A stretch of 64,000 nt of DNA from Comamonas piscis (GTDB lineage: Bacteria > Pseudomonadota > Gammaproteobacteria > Burkholderiales > Burkholderiaceae_C). A model generated the notes under the pieces. The model was given only the letters and a program-made list of their open reading frames with translations. It did not search any database and was not told the DNA's origin. Position 1 is the stretch's first letter; each line of letters starts with the position of its first letter. This document shows, one piece after another, positions 5,979 to 14,884 of the stretch. Made by a program: the position numbers and the translations under genes. The stretch is from assembly GCF_014109725.1 (NCBI RefSeq), contig NZ_CP058554.1, positions 4,588,001 through 4,652,000 of the forward strand, in the 5' to 3' direction.

Positions 5979-8408
5979 ATGTCCCGCCTTCCCTTCCACC
6001 CCTTGCCGCTGGTTGTTTCCTTGATGCTGGCTGGGGCCACCGCCCAGGCCCAAACTCCCGCAGCCGCTGCACCGGCAGTGGTTGATATCCGCATTGCCGC
6101 ACAGCCGCTGTCGCAGGCGCTGGACACCCTGGCCCGCCAGGCCAAGCTGGAGCTGATGGTGCAGCCGGCGCTGGTGCAGGGCAAATCCGCACCCGCTGTG
6201 CAAGGCCGGCTCAGCGCACGCCAGGCGCTCGACCAGTTGCTGGCCGGCAGCGGCCTCTATGCCGAGCTGGAAGGCAATGCCGTCATCGTGCGCCGCCTGG
6301 ATGCCGGCGCCCAGAACCTGACCTTGGCGCCCGTGGTGGTGACTGCAACGGCCGAGCAAAGCGCCAGCACTGAACAGACGGGCGCCTACACCAGCCGCGC
6401 CGTGACGGTGGGCAAGGGCACGCAGTCGCTCAAGGACATTCCACAGTCCATCAGCGTGGTTACCCGCCAGCTGATGGATGACCAGAACATCACCTCGGTG
6501 TATGACGCGCTGGCCAGCACCACCGGCATCACCTTGGCGCAAAGCCCGCAAGGCGGCAAGTACATCTACTCGCGCGGCTTTGACTTGACGACCGTGCAGT
6601 ACGACGGCGTGCCGCTCAACCGCGGCATCTACGGCCGCGCCAGCAACTACTCGGCGAGCATGGTGATGATCGACCGCGCCGAGGTGCTGCGCGGCGCCGC
6701 CGGCCTGCTGCAGGGCGAAGGCAGCCCGGGCGGCGCCGTCAACCTGGTACGCAAGCGCCCGCTGGACAGCGACAGCACCTCGGTCGAAGCGCGTGCGGGT
6801 TCCTGGGACCGCTATGGCGTTCAGTTCGATGCCAACCGGTTGCTGAATGCCGATGGCTCGCTGCGTGGCCGGCTGGTGGTGGACCATGAGGACCAGCATT
6901 CCTTCATCGACTATGTGAACCGCCGCAACACCTCGCTCTACGGCACGCTGGAGTACGACCTCTCGCCCGACACGCAGATCAATATCGGCGCCAGCTCCGA
7001 AGAGGTACAAGGCCGCCCGTCGATGAACGGGCTGCCGCGCTACACCACGGGCGCCGATGCGCAGCTGCCCCGCTCCACCTTTCTGGGTGCCACTTGGAAC
7101 CGCCAGAAATCCACCAACCGCGGCGTGTTCTTTGATGTGGCCCACCAGCTCAATGAGGACTGGAAACTCAAGGTCGCCGGGCTCTACATGAAGGAAGAGC
7201 ACGACATGAAGTACGCCGGCGTCAACCGCGCCATCAACCCGGCATTAATGCAGAGCGCCAACATCGTCGCGCACTCCACCGCCGAGCTGGAAACCAGCGG
7301 GCTCGATGCGCATATCACCGGCGGCTTCTCGGCGCTGGGCCGGCGCCATGAGCTGATCAGCGGGCTGAACTACACCCGCACCACCAACGACACGGTCTAC
7401 GGTTTCAAAACCAACTACAACATCTTCAACCTCGGCAGCTATGACCCGGACATGCGCGAGCCCGATGATGCCGAGATCTACTCCGGCACCCGCGAGGCGC
7501 GCCAAGGCCTGGCCCGCCAGGTCGGCATCTACAACGCGGTGCGGCTGCAGCTGGCCGATCCGCTCAAGCTGGTGCTGGGCGCCCGTGTGAGCTGGTTCCA
7601 CACCGACTGGGACACGGTGACCACGGGCGCCAGCCCCTCCACCTCCACCACCCAAAGCCGCGAGAACGCCAAGTTCAACCCCTATGCCGGGCTGATCTAT
7701 GCGATCAATCCGCAGTGGTCGGCCTATGTGAGCTATGCCGACATCTTCAAACCGCAGACCGAGCAAAACGCCGCCGGCGCCCTGCTCAAGCCCATGGTCG
7801 GCAGCAATTACGAAGCGGGCCTCAAAGGCGAGCTGATGGACGGCAAGCTCAACACCGCATTTGCCGTGTTCCGCATCGACCAGAAAAACCGCGCCCAGGA
7901 GGACTACAGCACCAGCCCGACCTGCCGCAATGACTACTACTGCTACACCGACACCGGCGAGGTGCGCAGCCAGGGTTTTGATGCCGAAGTGAGCGGCGAG
8001 CTGCAGCGCGGCTGGAACCTGTTTGCCGGCTACACCTACAACCACACCAAGTACCTGAAGGACGTGAGCAGCGAGGGCCAGGTCTTTAGCAGCTACACGC
8101 CCAAGCACCTGCTGCGGGTCTGGAGCAGCTACCAGCTGAGCGGTGCGCTGCAGGGCTTCACGGTGGGTGGCGGCGTCAATGCCCAAAGCGCCAGCTTCCG
8201 CCAGATCGGCAGCGTGCGCGCGGTCAACAGCGGCCGTGCCGTCTGGAGCGCCATGCTCAAGTACCAGATCAACCGCCAGTGGCAGGCCACGCTGAACCTG
8301 AACAATGTGTTTGACAAGCGCTACTACAGCTCGGTCACGGCCCTCGTCAACGGCAACTACTATGGCGACCCACGCAATGCCATGCTGAGCCTGCGCGGCA
8401 CCTTCTGA
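5979..8408 (+). CDS. TonB-dependent siderophore receptor with N-terminal signalling (STN) domain
   Basis: An 809-aa outer-membrane transporter. A signal peptide occupies residues 1-25 (ending ATAQAQ). The STN domain follows (about 32-108: VDIRIAAQPLSQALDTLARQ, then NAVIVRR), which contacts the FecR-type protein. The plug follows (about 135-260: SLKDIPQSISVVTRQLMDDQ, with GEGSPGGAVNLVRKRP). The 22-strand barrel ends in LSLRGTF with the expected terminal Phe. It imports ferric chelates using TonB energy and triggers the sigma cascade. GGAGA precedes the ATG by 9 nt. The FpvA/FecA-like receptor class is clear; the substrate is not. Confidence 0.96.
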   Translation: MSRLPFHPLPLVVSLMLAGATAQAQTPAAAAPAVVDIRIAAQPLSQALDTLARQAKLELMVQPALVQGKSAPAVQGRLSARQALDQLLAGSGLYAELEGNAVIVRRLDAGAQNLTLAPVVVTATAEQSASTEQTGAYTSRAVTVGKGTQSLKDIPQSISVVTRQLMDDQNITSVYDALASTTGITLAQSPQGGKYIYSRGFDLTTVQYDGVPLNRGIYGRASNYSASMVMIDRAEVLRGAAGLLQGEGSPGGAVNLVRKRPLDSDSTSVEARAGSWDRYGVQFDANRLLNADGSLRGRLVVDHEDQHSFIDYVNRRNTSLYGTLEYDLSPDTQINIGASSEEVQGRPSMNGLPRYTTGADAQLPRSTFLGATWNRQKSTNRGVFFDVAHQLNEDWKLKVAGLYMKEEHDMKYAGVNRAINPALMQSANIVAHSTAELETSGLDAHITGGFSALGRRHELISGLNYTRTTNDTVYGFKTNYNIFNLGSYDPDMREPDDAEIYSGTREARQGLARQVGIYNAVRLQLADPLKLVLGARVSWFHTDWDTVTTGASPSTSTTQSRENAKFNPYAGLIYAINPQWSAYVSYADIFKPQTEQNAAGALLKPMVGSNYEAGLKGELMDGKLNTAFAVFRIDQKNRAQEDYSTSPTCRNDYYCYTDTGEVRSQGFDAEVSGELQRGWNLFAGYTYNHTKYLKDVSSEGQVFSSYTPKHLLRVWSSYQLSGALQGFTVGGGVNAQSASFRQIGSVRAVNSGRAVWSAMLKYQINRQWQATLNLNNVFDKRYYSSVTALVNGNYYGDPRNAMLSLRGTF

Positions 8409-8430
8409 CCTGGCTGCCGCCCCCGCGTTT

Positions 8431-10071
8431 ATGAAAAACGGCTTTCGCCAGTCCATGGCCTGGCTGCACACCTGGTGCGGCCTGCTGTGTGGCTGGCTGC
8501 TCTGCGCCATCATGCTGACGGGCACGCTCAGCGTGTTCCGCGAGCCCATCACCCGCTGGATGCAGGACCGCCCCAGCGTTGAGGCGGCGCAGGCACCCGC
8601 CCAAGATGGGCTGCATGCGTTGGACCACGCGCTGGGCCAGGCCATGCGCCACCTGGCTGAGCAGGCGCCGCAGGCGCGGTTTTGGCGTATCGAGCTGCCA
8701 GCCCAGCCCGGCGATGCGATGCGGCTGGTCTGGCGCAGCGGCAGCAGCAACCACCTGGCCTCGCTGCACCCGGCCACCGGCGCACTGCTGCCTGGCGACC
8801 AGGGCCGCACCACCGAAGGCGGCCGCCATTTCATGACCTTCCACTACCTGCTGCATGCAGGCATGCCCGGCTATTGGCTGGTGGGCTGGGTGTCGATGTG
8901 CATGCTCATCGGTCTGGTCTCGGGCGTGGTGGTGCACCGGCGCATTTTTCAGGATTTCTTCACGTTCAGGCCGGGCAAGGGCCAGCGCTCCTGGCTGGAT
9001 GCGCACAATGCCACCGCCGTCTACACCCTGCCCTTTTTGCTGATGATCGTCTACACCGGGCTGTTCATCTTCTACACCTCCTACATGCCCTGGCCCATGC
9101 GGGCGGCCTATGGCACGCAGGCCTCGGCCTACCAGCGCTTTCAGGCCGAGCTGCTGCACCAGGCCGCCGAGCCGGCCGACCGGCCCCGCACCGGCATAGC
9201 CGCCAACCTGGTGCCGCTCGGCCCTTTGCTACAGCAGGCGCAAACCCTGCTCGGCCAACCCGCCCGCATCATGGTGGTGGAGCAGCCTGGCGACCTGCAC
9301 ATGACGGTGCGGGTCATTGGCCGCGTCGATGAGGACAGCCAGGCGGCGCAGGGCATCCACCACCCAGCAGGCAGCGTTGCCTTTGACGGCGTGACGGGCG
9401 CGGTGCTGCAAATCCAGCACCCCAGCCAGCATGCGCGGAGCGCCACCGAGCAGGTACATGGCGTGATGGAGTCTTTGCACTACGCCCGCTTTGGGGGCTG
9501 GCCGATGCGCTGGCTGTATTTCTTCAGCGGCCTGCTGGGCACCTTGATGGTCGCGACCGGCACCGTGCTGTTCAGCGTCAAGCGGCTCCAGAAAAGCGCG
9601 CAAGAGTTTGGCCAGGCGACCCCCGCTGTCTACCGCGCCATCGAGGCCATGAATGTTGCCTCGGTGGCCGGCATTGCCGTCGCCTGCATCGCCTTCTTCT
9701 ATGCCAACCGCCTGCTACCGGTGGAGCTGCCGGGCCGCGCGCAGTGGGAAATCCGCTGCTTTCTCTGGCTATGGCTGGCCAGCCTGGTCCATGCAGCGCT
9801 GCGCCCGCCGCGCCTTGCCTGGGTGGAACAACTGGCCACCGCAGCCGCCCTGTGCCTGCTGCTGCCCCTGCTCAATTTGCTCACTACGGGCCAGTTTGGG
9901 CTGCACTATGCGTTGCAAGGCGATGGGCAGCGCAGCAGCGTTGAAGCCGTGGCCATCGGCCTGGGCCTGCTGCTGGCTGCAGCCGCATGGCGCACCCAGC
10001 GCAGCAGCCGCGCCAGCGGCTCACCGCTGCGCCCTCGGCCAGCCACTCGCACTGCGAGCCCCGCACCATGA
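8431..10071 (+). CDS. PepSY-domain membrane protein (putative ferric-siderophore reductase)
   Basis: A 546-aa inner-membrane protein of the PepSY-associated TM family. TM1 lies at about residues 10-32 (WCGLLCGWLLCAIMLTGTLSVFREPI). Others occur around HYLLHAGMPGYWLVGWVSMCMLIGLVSGVVVHRR, LPFLLMIVYTGLFIFYTSY, LYFFSGLLGTLMVATGTVLF, and in the C-terminal third. Conserved His residues (WLHTW, FHYLLH, DAHN) suit haem or metal handling. Relatives encoded beside TonB receptors are thought to reduce ferric siderophores at the cytoplasmic membrane. It follows the receptor by 22 bp and overlaps the next gene by ATGA, so one operon is likely. Confidence 0.88.
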   Translation: MKNGFRQSMAWLHTWCGLLCGWLLCAIMLTGTLSVFREPITRWMQDRPSVEAAQAPAQDGLHALDHALGQAMRHLAEQAPQARFWRIELPAQPGDAMRLVWRSGSSNHLASLHPATGALLPGDQGRTTEGGRHFMTFHYLLHAGMPGYWLVGWVSMCMLIGLVSGVVVHRRIFQDFFTFRPGKGQRSWLDAHNATAVYTLPFLLMIVYTGLFIFYTSYMPWPMRAAYGTQASAYQRFQAELLHQAAEPADRPRTGIAANLVPLGPLLQQAQTLLGQPARIMVVEQPGDLHMTVRVIGRVDEDSQAAQGIHHPAGSVAFDGVTGAVLQIQHPSQHARSATEQVHGVMESLHYARFGGWPMRWLYFFSGLLGTLMVATGTVLFSVKRLQKSAQEFGQATPAVYRAIEAMNVASVAGIAVACIAFFYANRLLPVELPGRAQWEIRCFLWLWLASLVHAALRPPRLAWVEQLATAAALCLLLPLLNLLTTGQFGLHYALQGDGQRSSVEAVAIGLGLLLAAAAWRTQRSSRASGSPLRPRPATRTASPAP

Positions 10072-10385
10072 AGCACAAACCCCATCCCGTCACAGGTTGG
10101 CGCTACCGCCTGGCCGTGGCCAGCCGCGTGCTCGCAGCACTGCTGGGCGGCTATGCAGTGGCCGCGCTCATCAGCGCTGCGCTGACAGTGTTGTTGCTGC
10201 AGACCGGCATGGCGACCCGCCCCCAGGCGGTAGTCTGGACCAGCCTGCTGAGCTTTGCGTTGTATGCCGCCGCAGCCATCTGGGTGTTTGCCACGCGTTC
10301 GGCCACACGCGCCTGGACGGTGCTGTGCGCCGTGGCCGCGCCTTGCGCACTGCTGCTGTGGCGGTGGCCGCTGGGTGCTGCGTAG
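10068..10385 (+). CDS. DUF3649 small membrane protein of the iron cassette
   Basis: A 105-aa protein with three hydrophobic segments: LAALLGGYAVAALISAALTVLL, WTSLLSFALYAAAAIWVFA and the C-terminal TVLCAVAAPCALLLW. The motif VVWTSLLSFALYAAAAIWVFA is characteristic of DUF3649, a small family usually encoded next to PepSY-type iron genes. The start ATG overlaps the stop of the PepSY gene (ATGA), which implies coupled translation. It may be a partner subunit for the PepSY protein; this is inference from consistent gene adjacency. Confidence 0.85.
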   Translation: MKHKPHPVTGWRYRLAVASRVLAALLGGYAVAALISAALTVLLLQTGMATRPQAVVWTSLLSFALYAAAAIWVFATRSATRAWTVLCAVAAPCALLLWRWPLGAA

Positions 10386-10635
10386 GCCCGCACGGGGCCA
10401 ACACAGCAGCACTCTGGCCGCAGGGGCGGATGGGCAGCCGGCGCTCTGGATTTTTGCGCGCATGCAACAATCACAGGGTGGCTGCCAGGAGCGTCTGCAT
10501 GCAGGCGCCAGGGCAGTTGCAGGCCTGGTCCTAGCCAGCGGCGCGGCATGCCTTTGTTAGGCAAGCGGCGACTGCCACCTGGGGCTGCTCAAGATATTCA
10601 AAAAGATTGCACCACTTTGATGATGTAATTTGCGT

Positions 10636-11538
10636 ATGCAGTCTCGCTTTCAACACATTGCCCTGATCGGCAAACACCATGCGCCCCCCACTGCCGAGGT
10701 GCGCCAGCAATCGTATGCGGCCTTCAGCCAGATTGCCTGCTATATCGAGGCCCAGGGCGGCACGGCTTTCCTGGAAAAAGAGACAGCGGCCTTCACCGGC
10801 ATGGAGCACTACCCCACGCTCAGCATGCAGGAGATCGGTGAGCGCTGTGACCTGGTGATTGTCTTGGGTGGCGACGGCACCATGCTGGGCGTGGGCCGCG
10901 AGCTGGCCCGCTACAACACGCCGCTGGTCGGTATCAACCAGGGGCGCCTGGGGTTTGTGACCGATGTGCCGCTGCAGACCTTCATGGGCCCGCTGTCGGC
11001 CATTCTGGCGGGTGAGTACGAGGAAGAAGTGCGCTCGATGATCCATGCCCGCGTGATGCGCGCGGGCGTATGCGTGTTTGAGGCCCTGGCCTTCAACGAT
11101 GTGGTGGTGAACCGGGGCGGTACCTCGGGCATGGTCGAGCTGCGGGTCGAGGTGGATGGTCAGCTGGTCGCCAACCAGCGCGCGGACGGTTTGATCATTG
11201 CGACGCCGACGGGGTCGACCGCGTATGCGCTGTCGGTAGGCGGGCCCATCGTGCACCCCACGGTGCCCTGCTGGGTGATGGCGCCGATTGCGCCGCACAT
11301 GCTGTCCAACCGGCCAAGCGTGATTCCGGACACGCAAGAGATTTCGATCGAGGTGGTAGGCGGGCGCGATGTGGCCGCCAATTTCGACATGCAATCGCTC
11401 GCCTCCATCCAGCGCGGCGACAAGATTTTGGTGCGCAGCGCCCCCGATAAAGCCCGCTTTCTGCACCCCCGGGGCTGGAACTACTACGCCACCCTGCGCA
11501 AAAAGCTGGGCTGGAACGAAGGGGGCATCACCCCATGA
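10636..11538 (+). CDS. nadK: NAD kinase
   Basis: A 300-aa ATP-NAD kinase that makes NADP. Visible motifs are GGDGTMLGV (catalytic Asp), NQGRLGFVTD, the NDVVVNRGGTSGMVEL block, and ATPTGSTAYALSVGGPI. The ATG at 10636 is preferred over a TTG two codons upstream. It heads a run with recN (ATGA overlap) and rapZ (11-bp overlap). A 250-bp gap before it holds no gene. In relatives it often stands divergent from hrcA; here the iron cassette lies between. Confidence 0.97.
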   Translation: MQSRFQHIALIGKHHAPPTAEVRQQSYAAFSQIACYIEAQGGTAFLEKETAAFTGMEHYPTLSMQEIGERCDLVIVLGGDGTMLGVGRELARYNTPLVGINQGRLGFVTDVPLQTFMGPLSAILAGEYEEEVRSMIHARVMRAGVCVFEALAFNDVVVNRGGTSGMVELRVEVDGQLVANQRADGLIIATPTGSTAYALSVGGPIVHPTVPCWVMAPIAPHMLSNRPSVIPDTQEISIEVVGGRDVAANFDMQSLASIQRGDKILVRSAPDKARFLHPRGWNYYATLRKKLGWNEGGITP

Positions 11539-13193
11539 GCCTCAAACGCATTGGGCTGCGCGATTTTGTGATCGTCGAGCAGCTGGAGGTGGATTTTCAG
11601 GCCGGCTTTACCGCGCTGACCGGCGAGACCGGCGCTGGCAAATCGATCCTGATTGATGCCTTGCAGCTGGTGCTGGGCCACCGGGCCGACACTGGCTTTG
11701 TGCGCCAGGGCGCCAGCCGCGCCGAGCTGATGGCCGAGTTTGACACCCCGCCCGCGCTGGAAGGCTTTCTGGCCGACAACGACATGCCCGGCGAAGAATC
11801 GCTGCTGCTGCGCCGTGTGATCGATGCACAGGGCAAGAGCAAGTTCTGGATCAATGGCGTGCCCGCCACCGCCACCCAGCTGCGCAGCATTGCCGGGGCG
11901 CTGGTCGATATCCACGGCCAGCATGCCTGGCAGGGGCTGACCCAGCCCGAATCGGTGCGCCAGCTGCTCGATGCCTATGCCGGCGCCGACAGCACCGCCA
12001 CCCAGCGCGCCTATGCGCTGTGGCGCAGCGCTGACAAGGCCTTGCAACAGGCCCGCAGCATGGAAGAAACCCACCAGCGCGAGCGTGAACGCCTGCTCTG
12101 GCAGATCTCCGAAATCGACAAACTCGCCCCCGGCCCGCAGGAATGGGAAGAGCTGAACACCCAGCATGGCCGCCTGTCCAACGCCCAGGCCTTGATGGAC
12201 GCCGCCAATGGCGCCATCGCCAGCCTGGAAGGCGAAGACGGTGGCGCGCTGACCCAGGTGAACCGCAGCCTGCATGTGCTGCAGGACCAGGCCCATGTGG
12301 AGCCCGGTTTCTCGGCGATGGCCGAGTCGCTGGAATCCTGCCTCGCCCAACTCGACGATGTGCTGCGCTCGCTCAACGGCTACCTGCGCCATGCCGAGCT
12401 GGATCCGGAAAAACTGGAGCAACTCGACCAGCGGCTGGGCAGCTGGATATCGCTGGCGCGGCGCTACAAGCGCGCGCCCGAAGACCTGCCTGCGCTGCTG
12501 CAAGGCTGGCATGACGAGCTGCAGGCACTCGAAGCCTCGTCCGACATGGTGCAGCTGGCCGAGAATGCCCAGCAAGCGCAGCAGGCCTACCAAAAAGTGG
12601 CCAGTGTGCTCAGCAAGGCGCGCCAGCAAGCGGCCAAGCGCCTGTCGACCACCATCACCACGGCGATGCAGGACCTGGGCATGGCCGGCGGCCGCTTTGT
12701 GGCCCAGGTCAGCCCCGCGCGCGAGCCGCGCAGCGATGGCATTGACGATGTGGAACTGCTGGTGGCAGGCCACCCAGGCACCGACCCCAAGCCGATTGCC
12801 AAGGTGGCCTCGGGCGGCGAGCTGTCGCGCATCTCGCTGGCCATTGCGATATCGACCAGCCAGCTCGGCCATGCGCCGACCTTGATTTTTGACGAGATTG
12901 ATTCAGGCATTGGCGGCGCCGTGGCCGATGCCGTGGGCCGGGTGATGCGCAGCCTGGGCCGCGACCGCCAGGTGCTGGCTGTGACCCACCTGGCCCAGGT
13001 AGCAGCGCGCGGCGACCACCATTTGCTGGTCGCCAAACAGCGCAGCAAAACAGGCACCACCAGCCATATCAGCACGGTGGCCGATGGCACACGCGTCGAT
13101 GAAATTGCCCGCATGCTCGGCGGCGAGAACCTGTCTGCCACCAGCCGCGCCCACGCCCAAGAGATGATCGCCGGAGGAATGAATGACCGATAA
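11535..13193 (+). CDS. recN: DNA repair protein RecN
   Basis: A 552-aa SMC-like ATPase for double-strand break repair. The Walker A motif GETGAGKS lies at residues 30-37 after the N-terminal LKRIGLRDFVIVEQLEVDF. A long coiled-coil centre with many Gln/Glu/Arg residues follows. The C-terminal half has the signature KVASGGELSRISLAI and Walker B LIFDEIDSGIGG, then AVTHLAQVAA. The length is normal. The start overlaps the nadK stop by ATGA, so translation is likely coupled. No LexA box could be identified upstream, and expression probably depends on the nadK promoter. Confidence 0.97.
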   Translation: MSLKRIGLRDFVIVEQLEVDFQAGFTALTGETGAGKSILIDALQLVLGHRADTGFVRQGASRAELMAEFDTPPALEGFLADNDMPGEESLLLRRVIDAQGKSKFWINGVPATATQLRSIAGALVDIHGQHAWQGLTQPESVRQLLDAYAGADSTATQRAYALWRSADKALQQARSMEETHQRERERLLWQISEIDKLAPGPQEWEELNTQHGRLSNAQALMDAANGAIASLEGEDGGALTQVNRSLHVLQDQAHVEPGFSAMAESLESCLAQLDDVLRSLNGYLRHAELDPEKLEQLDQRLGSWISLARRYKRAPEDLPALLQGWHDELQALEASSDMVQLAENAQQAQQAYQKVASVLSKARQQAAKRLSTTITTAMQDLGMAGGRFVAQVSPAREPRSDGIDDVELLVAGHPGTDPKPIAKVASGGELSRISLAIAISTSQLGHAPTLIFDEIDSGIGGAVADAVGRVMRSLGRDRQVLAVTHLAQVAARGDHHLLVAKQRSKTGTTSHISTVADGTRVDEIARMLGGENLSATSRAHAQEMIAGGMNDR

Positions 13194-14076
13194 GACTTCT
13201 GCCTCACCACCGCTGGAAGTGGTGGTCATCACCGGCATGGCCGGCTCGGGCAAGTCCGTGGCGCTGCATGCGCTGGAAGACGTGGGCTACTACTGTGTGG
13301 ACAACTTTCCGCCCGAGCTGCTGCAGGCGCTGGTGGCGCTGGAGCATTGGCAGCATGGCAACCGCGTGGCCATTGCGATGGATGCGCGCAGCGCCAAGGG
13401 TCTGTACCTGGTGCCCGAGCAGCTCGACCGGCTGCGTGCCGCCGGCGCCCAGGTAAGGCTGATCTACATGGACGCGCAGCGCGATACGCTGATGCGCCGC
13501 TTCTCCGAAACCCGCAGGCGCCATCCGCTGACCAACGAAAAGCTGCAGGAAGGCCCACGTGCGCTGGTGCAGATGATCGAGGAAGAGCGTGCGCTGCTGG
13601 CCGACCTGCGCGAGCAGGCCCATGTCATCGACACCAGCAATATGCGCGGCTCACAATTGCAGGCCCACATCAAGGACTGGATCCAGGCGCCGCAATCGAG
13701 CCTGACCCTGCTGTTCCAGTCCTTTGGCTTCAAGCACGGCATCCCCATCGACAGCGACTACATGTTCGATGTGCGCATGCTGCCCAATCCCTATTACGAG
13801 CCCGAGCTGCGGCCCCACACGGGGCTGGAGGCACCGGTTGCCAACTTTCTGGCGCAGCAGCCCAAGGTGCTGCAGATGCAAAACGACATCATCCAGTTTC
13901 TGGACCACTGGTTGCCCGAACTGGTCAAGAACCACCGCAGCTATGCCACCGTGTCGGTGGGCTGCACCGGCGGCCAGCACCGCTCGGTCTACCTGGTCAA
14001 TGCGCTGGCCCAGCACTTTCAAGGCCGCTGGACCACCTTGCAGCGCCACCGCGAGCTGAGCGCCAAAAAGGGCTGA
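13183..14076 (+). CDS. rapZ: RNase adapter protein RapZ
   Basis: A 297-aa nucleotide-binding protein. Walker A GMAGSGKS lies at residues 18-25, followed by ALEDVGYYCVDNFPPELL. A second NTP-binding part includes RFSETRRRHPL. The conserved C-terminal domain has FGFKHGIPIDSDYMFDVRMLPNPYY and GCTGGQHRSVYL. In enterobacteria RapZ guides RNase E to the GlmZ small RNA; the betaproteobacterial role is less clear. The start lies inside the recN end (11-bp overlap) after an AGGAG-type site. It ends directly against the convergent DUF2789 gene with no spacer. Confidence 0.96.
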   Translation: MTDKTSASPPLEVVVITGMAGSGKSVALHALEDVGYYCVDNFPPELLQALVALEHWQHGNRVAIAMDARSAKGLYLVPEQLDRLRAAGAQVRLIYMDAQRDTLMRRFSETRRRHPLTNEKLQEGPRALVQMIEEERALLADLREQAHVIDTSNMRGSQLQAHIKDWIQAPQSSLTLLFQSFGFKHGIPIDSDYMFDVRMLPNPYYEPELRPHTGLEAPVANFLAQQPKVLQMQNDIIQFLDHWLPELVKNHRSYATVSVGCTGGQHRSVYLVNALAQHFQGRWTTLQRHRELSAKKG

Positions 14077-14313
14077 TCAGGCGTCGCGCAAAGCCACGCT
14101 CAGCTGGTCCACCACCGTGGCCCAGTCGGCATCGGCTGCAATGCTCTCCCGCAAAAAGCGCGCCTGCGCTGGCGACCAAAACGCAGCATCCGCCATCAGC
14201 ACGGTATCGGGCAGCGGTCGGTGTGATTCGATGAACGCGCGGATCGACGCATCGTCATCGGGCAGGCCCAGTTGTTGGAACAGCGAGGAGAAGGGGTGGA
14301 CAGTGGGTTCCAT
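14077..14313 (-). CDS. DUF2789 family protein
   Basis: A 78-aa acidic protein matching DUF2789: HPFSSLFQQLGLPDDDASIRAFIESHRPL, then LADAAFWSPAQARFLRESIAADADW. No membrane segment or metal motif is visible. The family is small, soluble and uncharacterised. It converges base-to-base on rapZ, and its 5' side faces the DUF1622 gene 35 bp away, so the two may be cotranscribed. Confidence 0.85.
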   Translation of the reverse strand: MEPTVHPFSSLFQQLGLPDDDASIRAFIESHRPLPDTVLMADAAFWSPAQARFLRESIAADADWATVVDQLSVALRDA

Positions 14314-14348
14314 GGTTTTCCAAGTGAAGCAATAGAGGACGATTCAGT

Positions 14349-14723
14349 TTACCCCGCAGTTTTCGCGCTCGGGCTCTGCGGCTTGTCAGTCTCTGCCTCT
14401 TTCATCTCCAGGCGCAAAAAGTAATTCAGCGCCGTGCGGATCACCGCAATCGCTGCCAGCTTGCCAATCTGGTCCCAGCTGGGAGACACCGAGGTCGACA
14501 ACACATCGGCTGCCAGCTGCAGCTCCAGCGCAAAGGTCAGGTAGCGGGCAAAGGTGACACGCGCTTCGCTGTAGCGCTTGTCACTGCCGGGCGAGAGTTT
14601 TTGCAGCAGCACGCGCAAGGTGGCAAACAGGCCCAGCAGGATGGCAATGGCACCCAGGCCTTCGACCAGCAGGCGCAGCCATTCCACGCCGATGCGCAGC
14701 AAATGTTCCGAATGTTCGAACAT
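14349..14723 (-). CDS. DUF1622 membrane protein
   Basis: A 124-aa protein with the DUF1622 layout. An N-terminal hydrophobic helix (VEGLGAIAILLGLFATLRVLL) precedes the conserved segment RVTFARYLTFALELQLAADVLSTSVSPSW, and a second helix (IGKLAAIAVIRTALNYFLRLEM) follows. The tail is short and polar. The family consists of inner-membrane proteins of unknown function. It lies 36 bp upstream of the DUF2789 gene on the same strand. Nothing in the sequence points to a specific role. Confidence 0.88.
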   Translation of the reverse strand: MFEHSEHLLRIGVEWLRLLVEGLGAIAILLGLFATLRVLLQKLSPGSDKRYSEARVTFARYLTFALELQLAADVLSTSVSPSWDQIGKLAAIAVIRTALNYFLRLEMKEAETDKPQSPSAKTAG

Positions 14724-14803
14724 GGATCAGGGGGTGCCCGCAGGCACGGAAAAGTCGATGCACCCTAGCGGCCCATCCGATAGCGCGACATCTTTCAGAC
14801 CAT

Positions 14804-14837
14804 AAAAAAGGCAGGGCTGTGTATTGCACAGCCTGCC
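14804..14837 (-). terminator. Rho-independent terminator after the first YcaC-like gene
   Basis: Read leftward: CACAGCC-loop-GGCTGTG core stem extended by TGCC/GGCA with a one-base bulge, then six T residues (AAAAAA at 14804-14809 on the plus strand). It lies about 50 bp past the hydrolase stop codon. Confidence 0.8.
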
Positions 14838-14884
14838 CTGCTTGGTGGCCGCGCCAGCATCTACTGGCGCAAAAGCCAATGCGT

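Noticed and set aside
5862..8834. Long antisense reading frames opposite the TonB receptor and PepSY genes
   Set aside because: They arise from high GC third positions, lack family features and oppose clearly functional genes.
10386..10635. A gene in the gap before nadK
   Set aside because: The frames there have no family features and biased composition only. I see no terminator with a T-run and no clear promoter.
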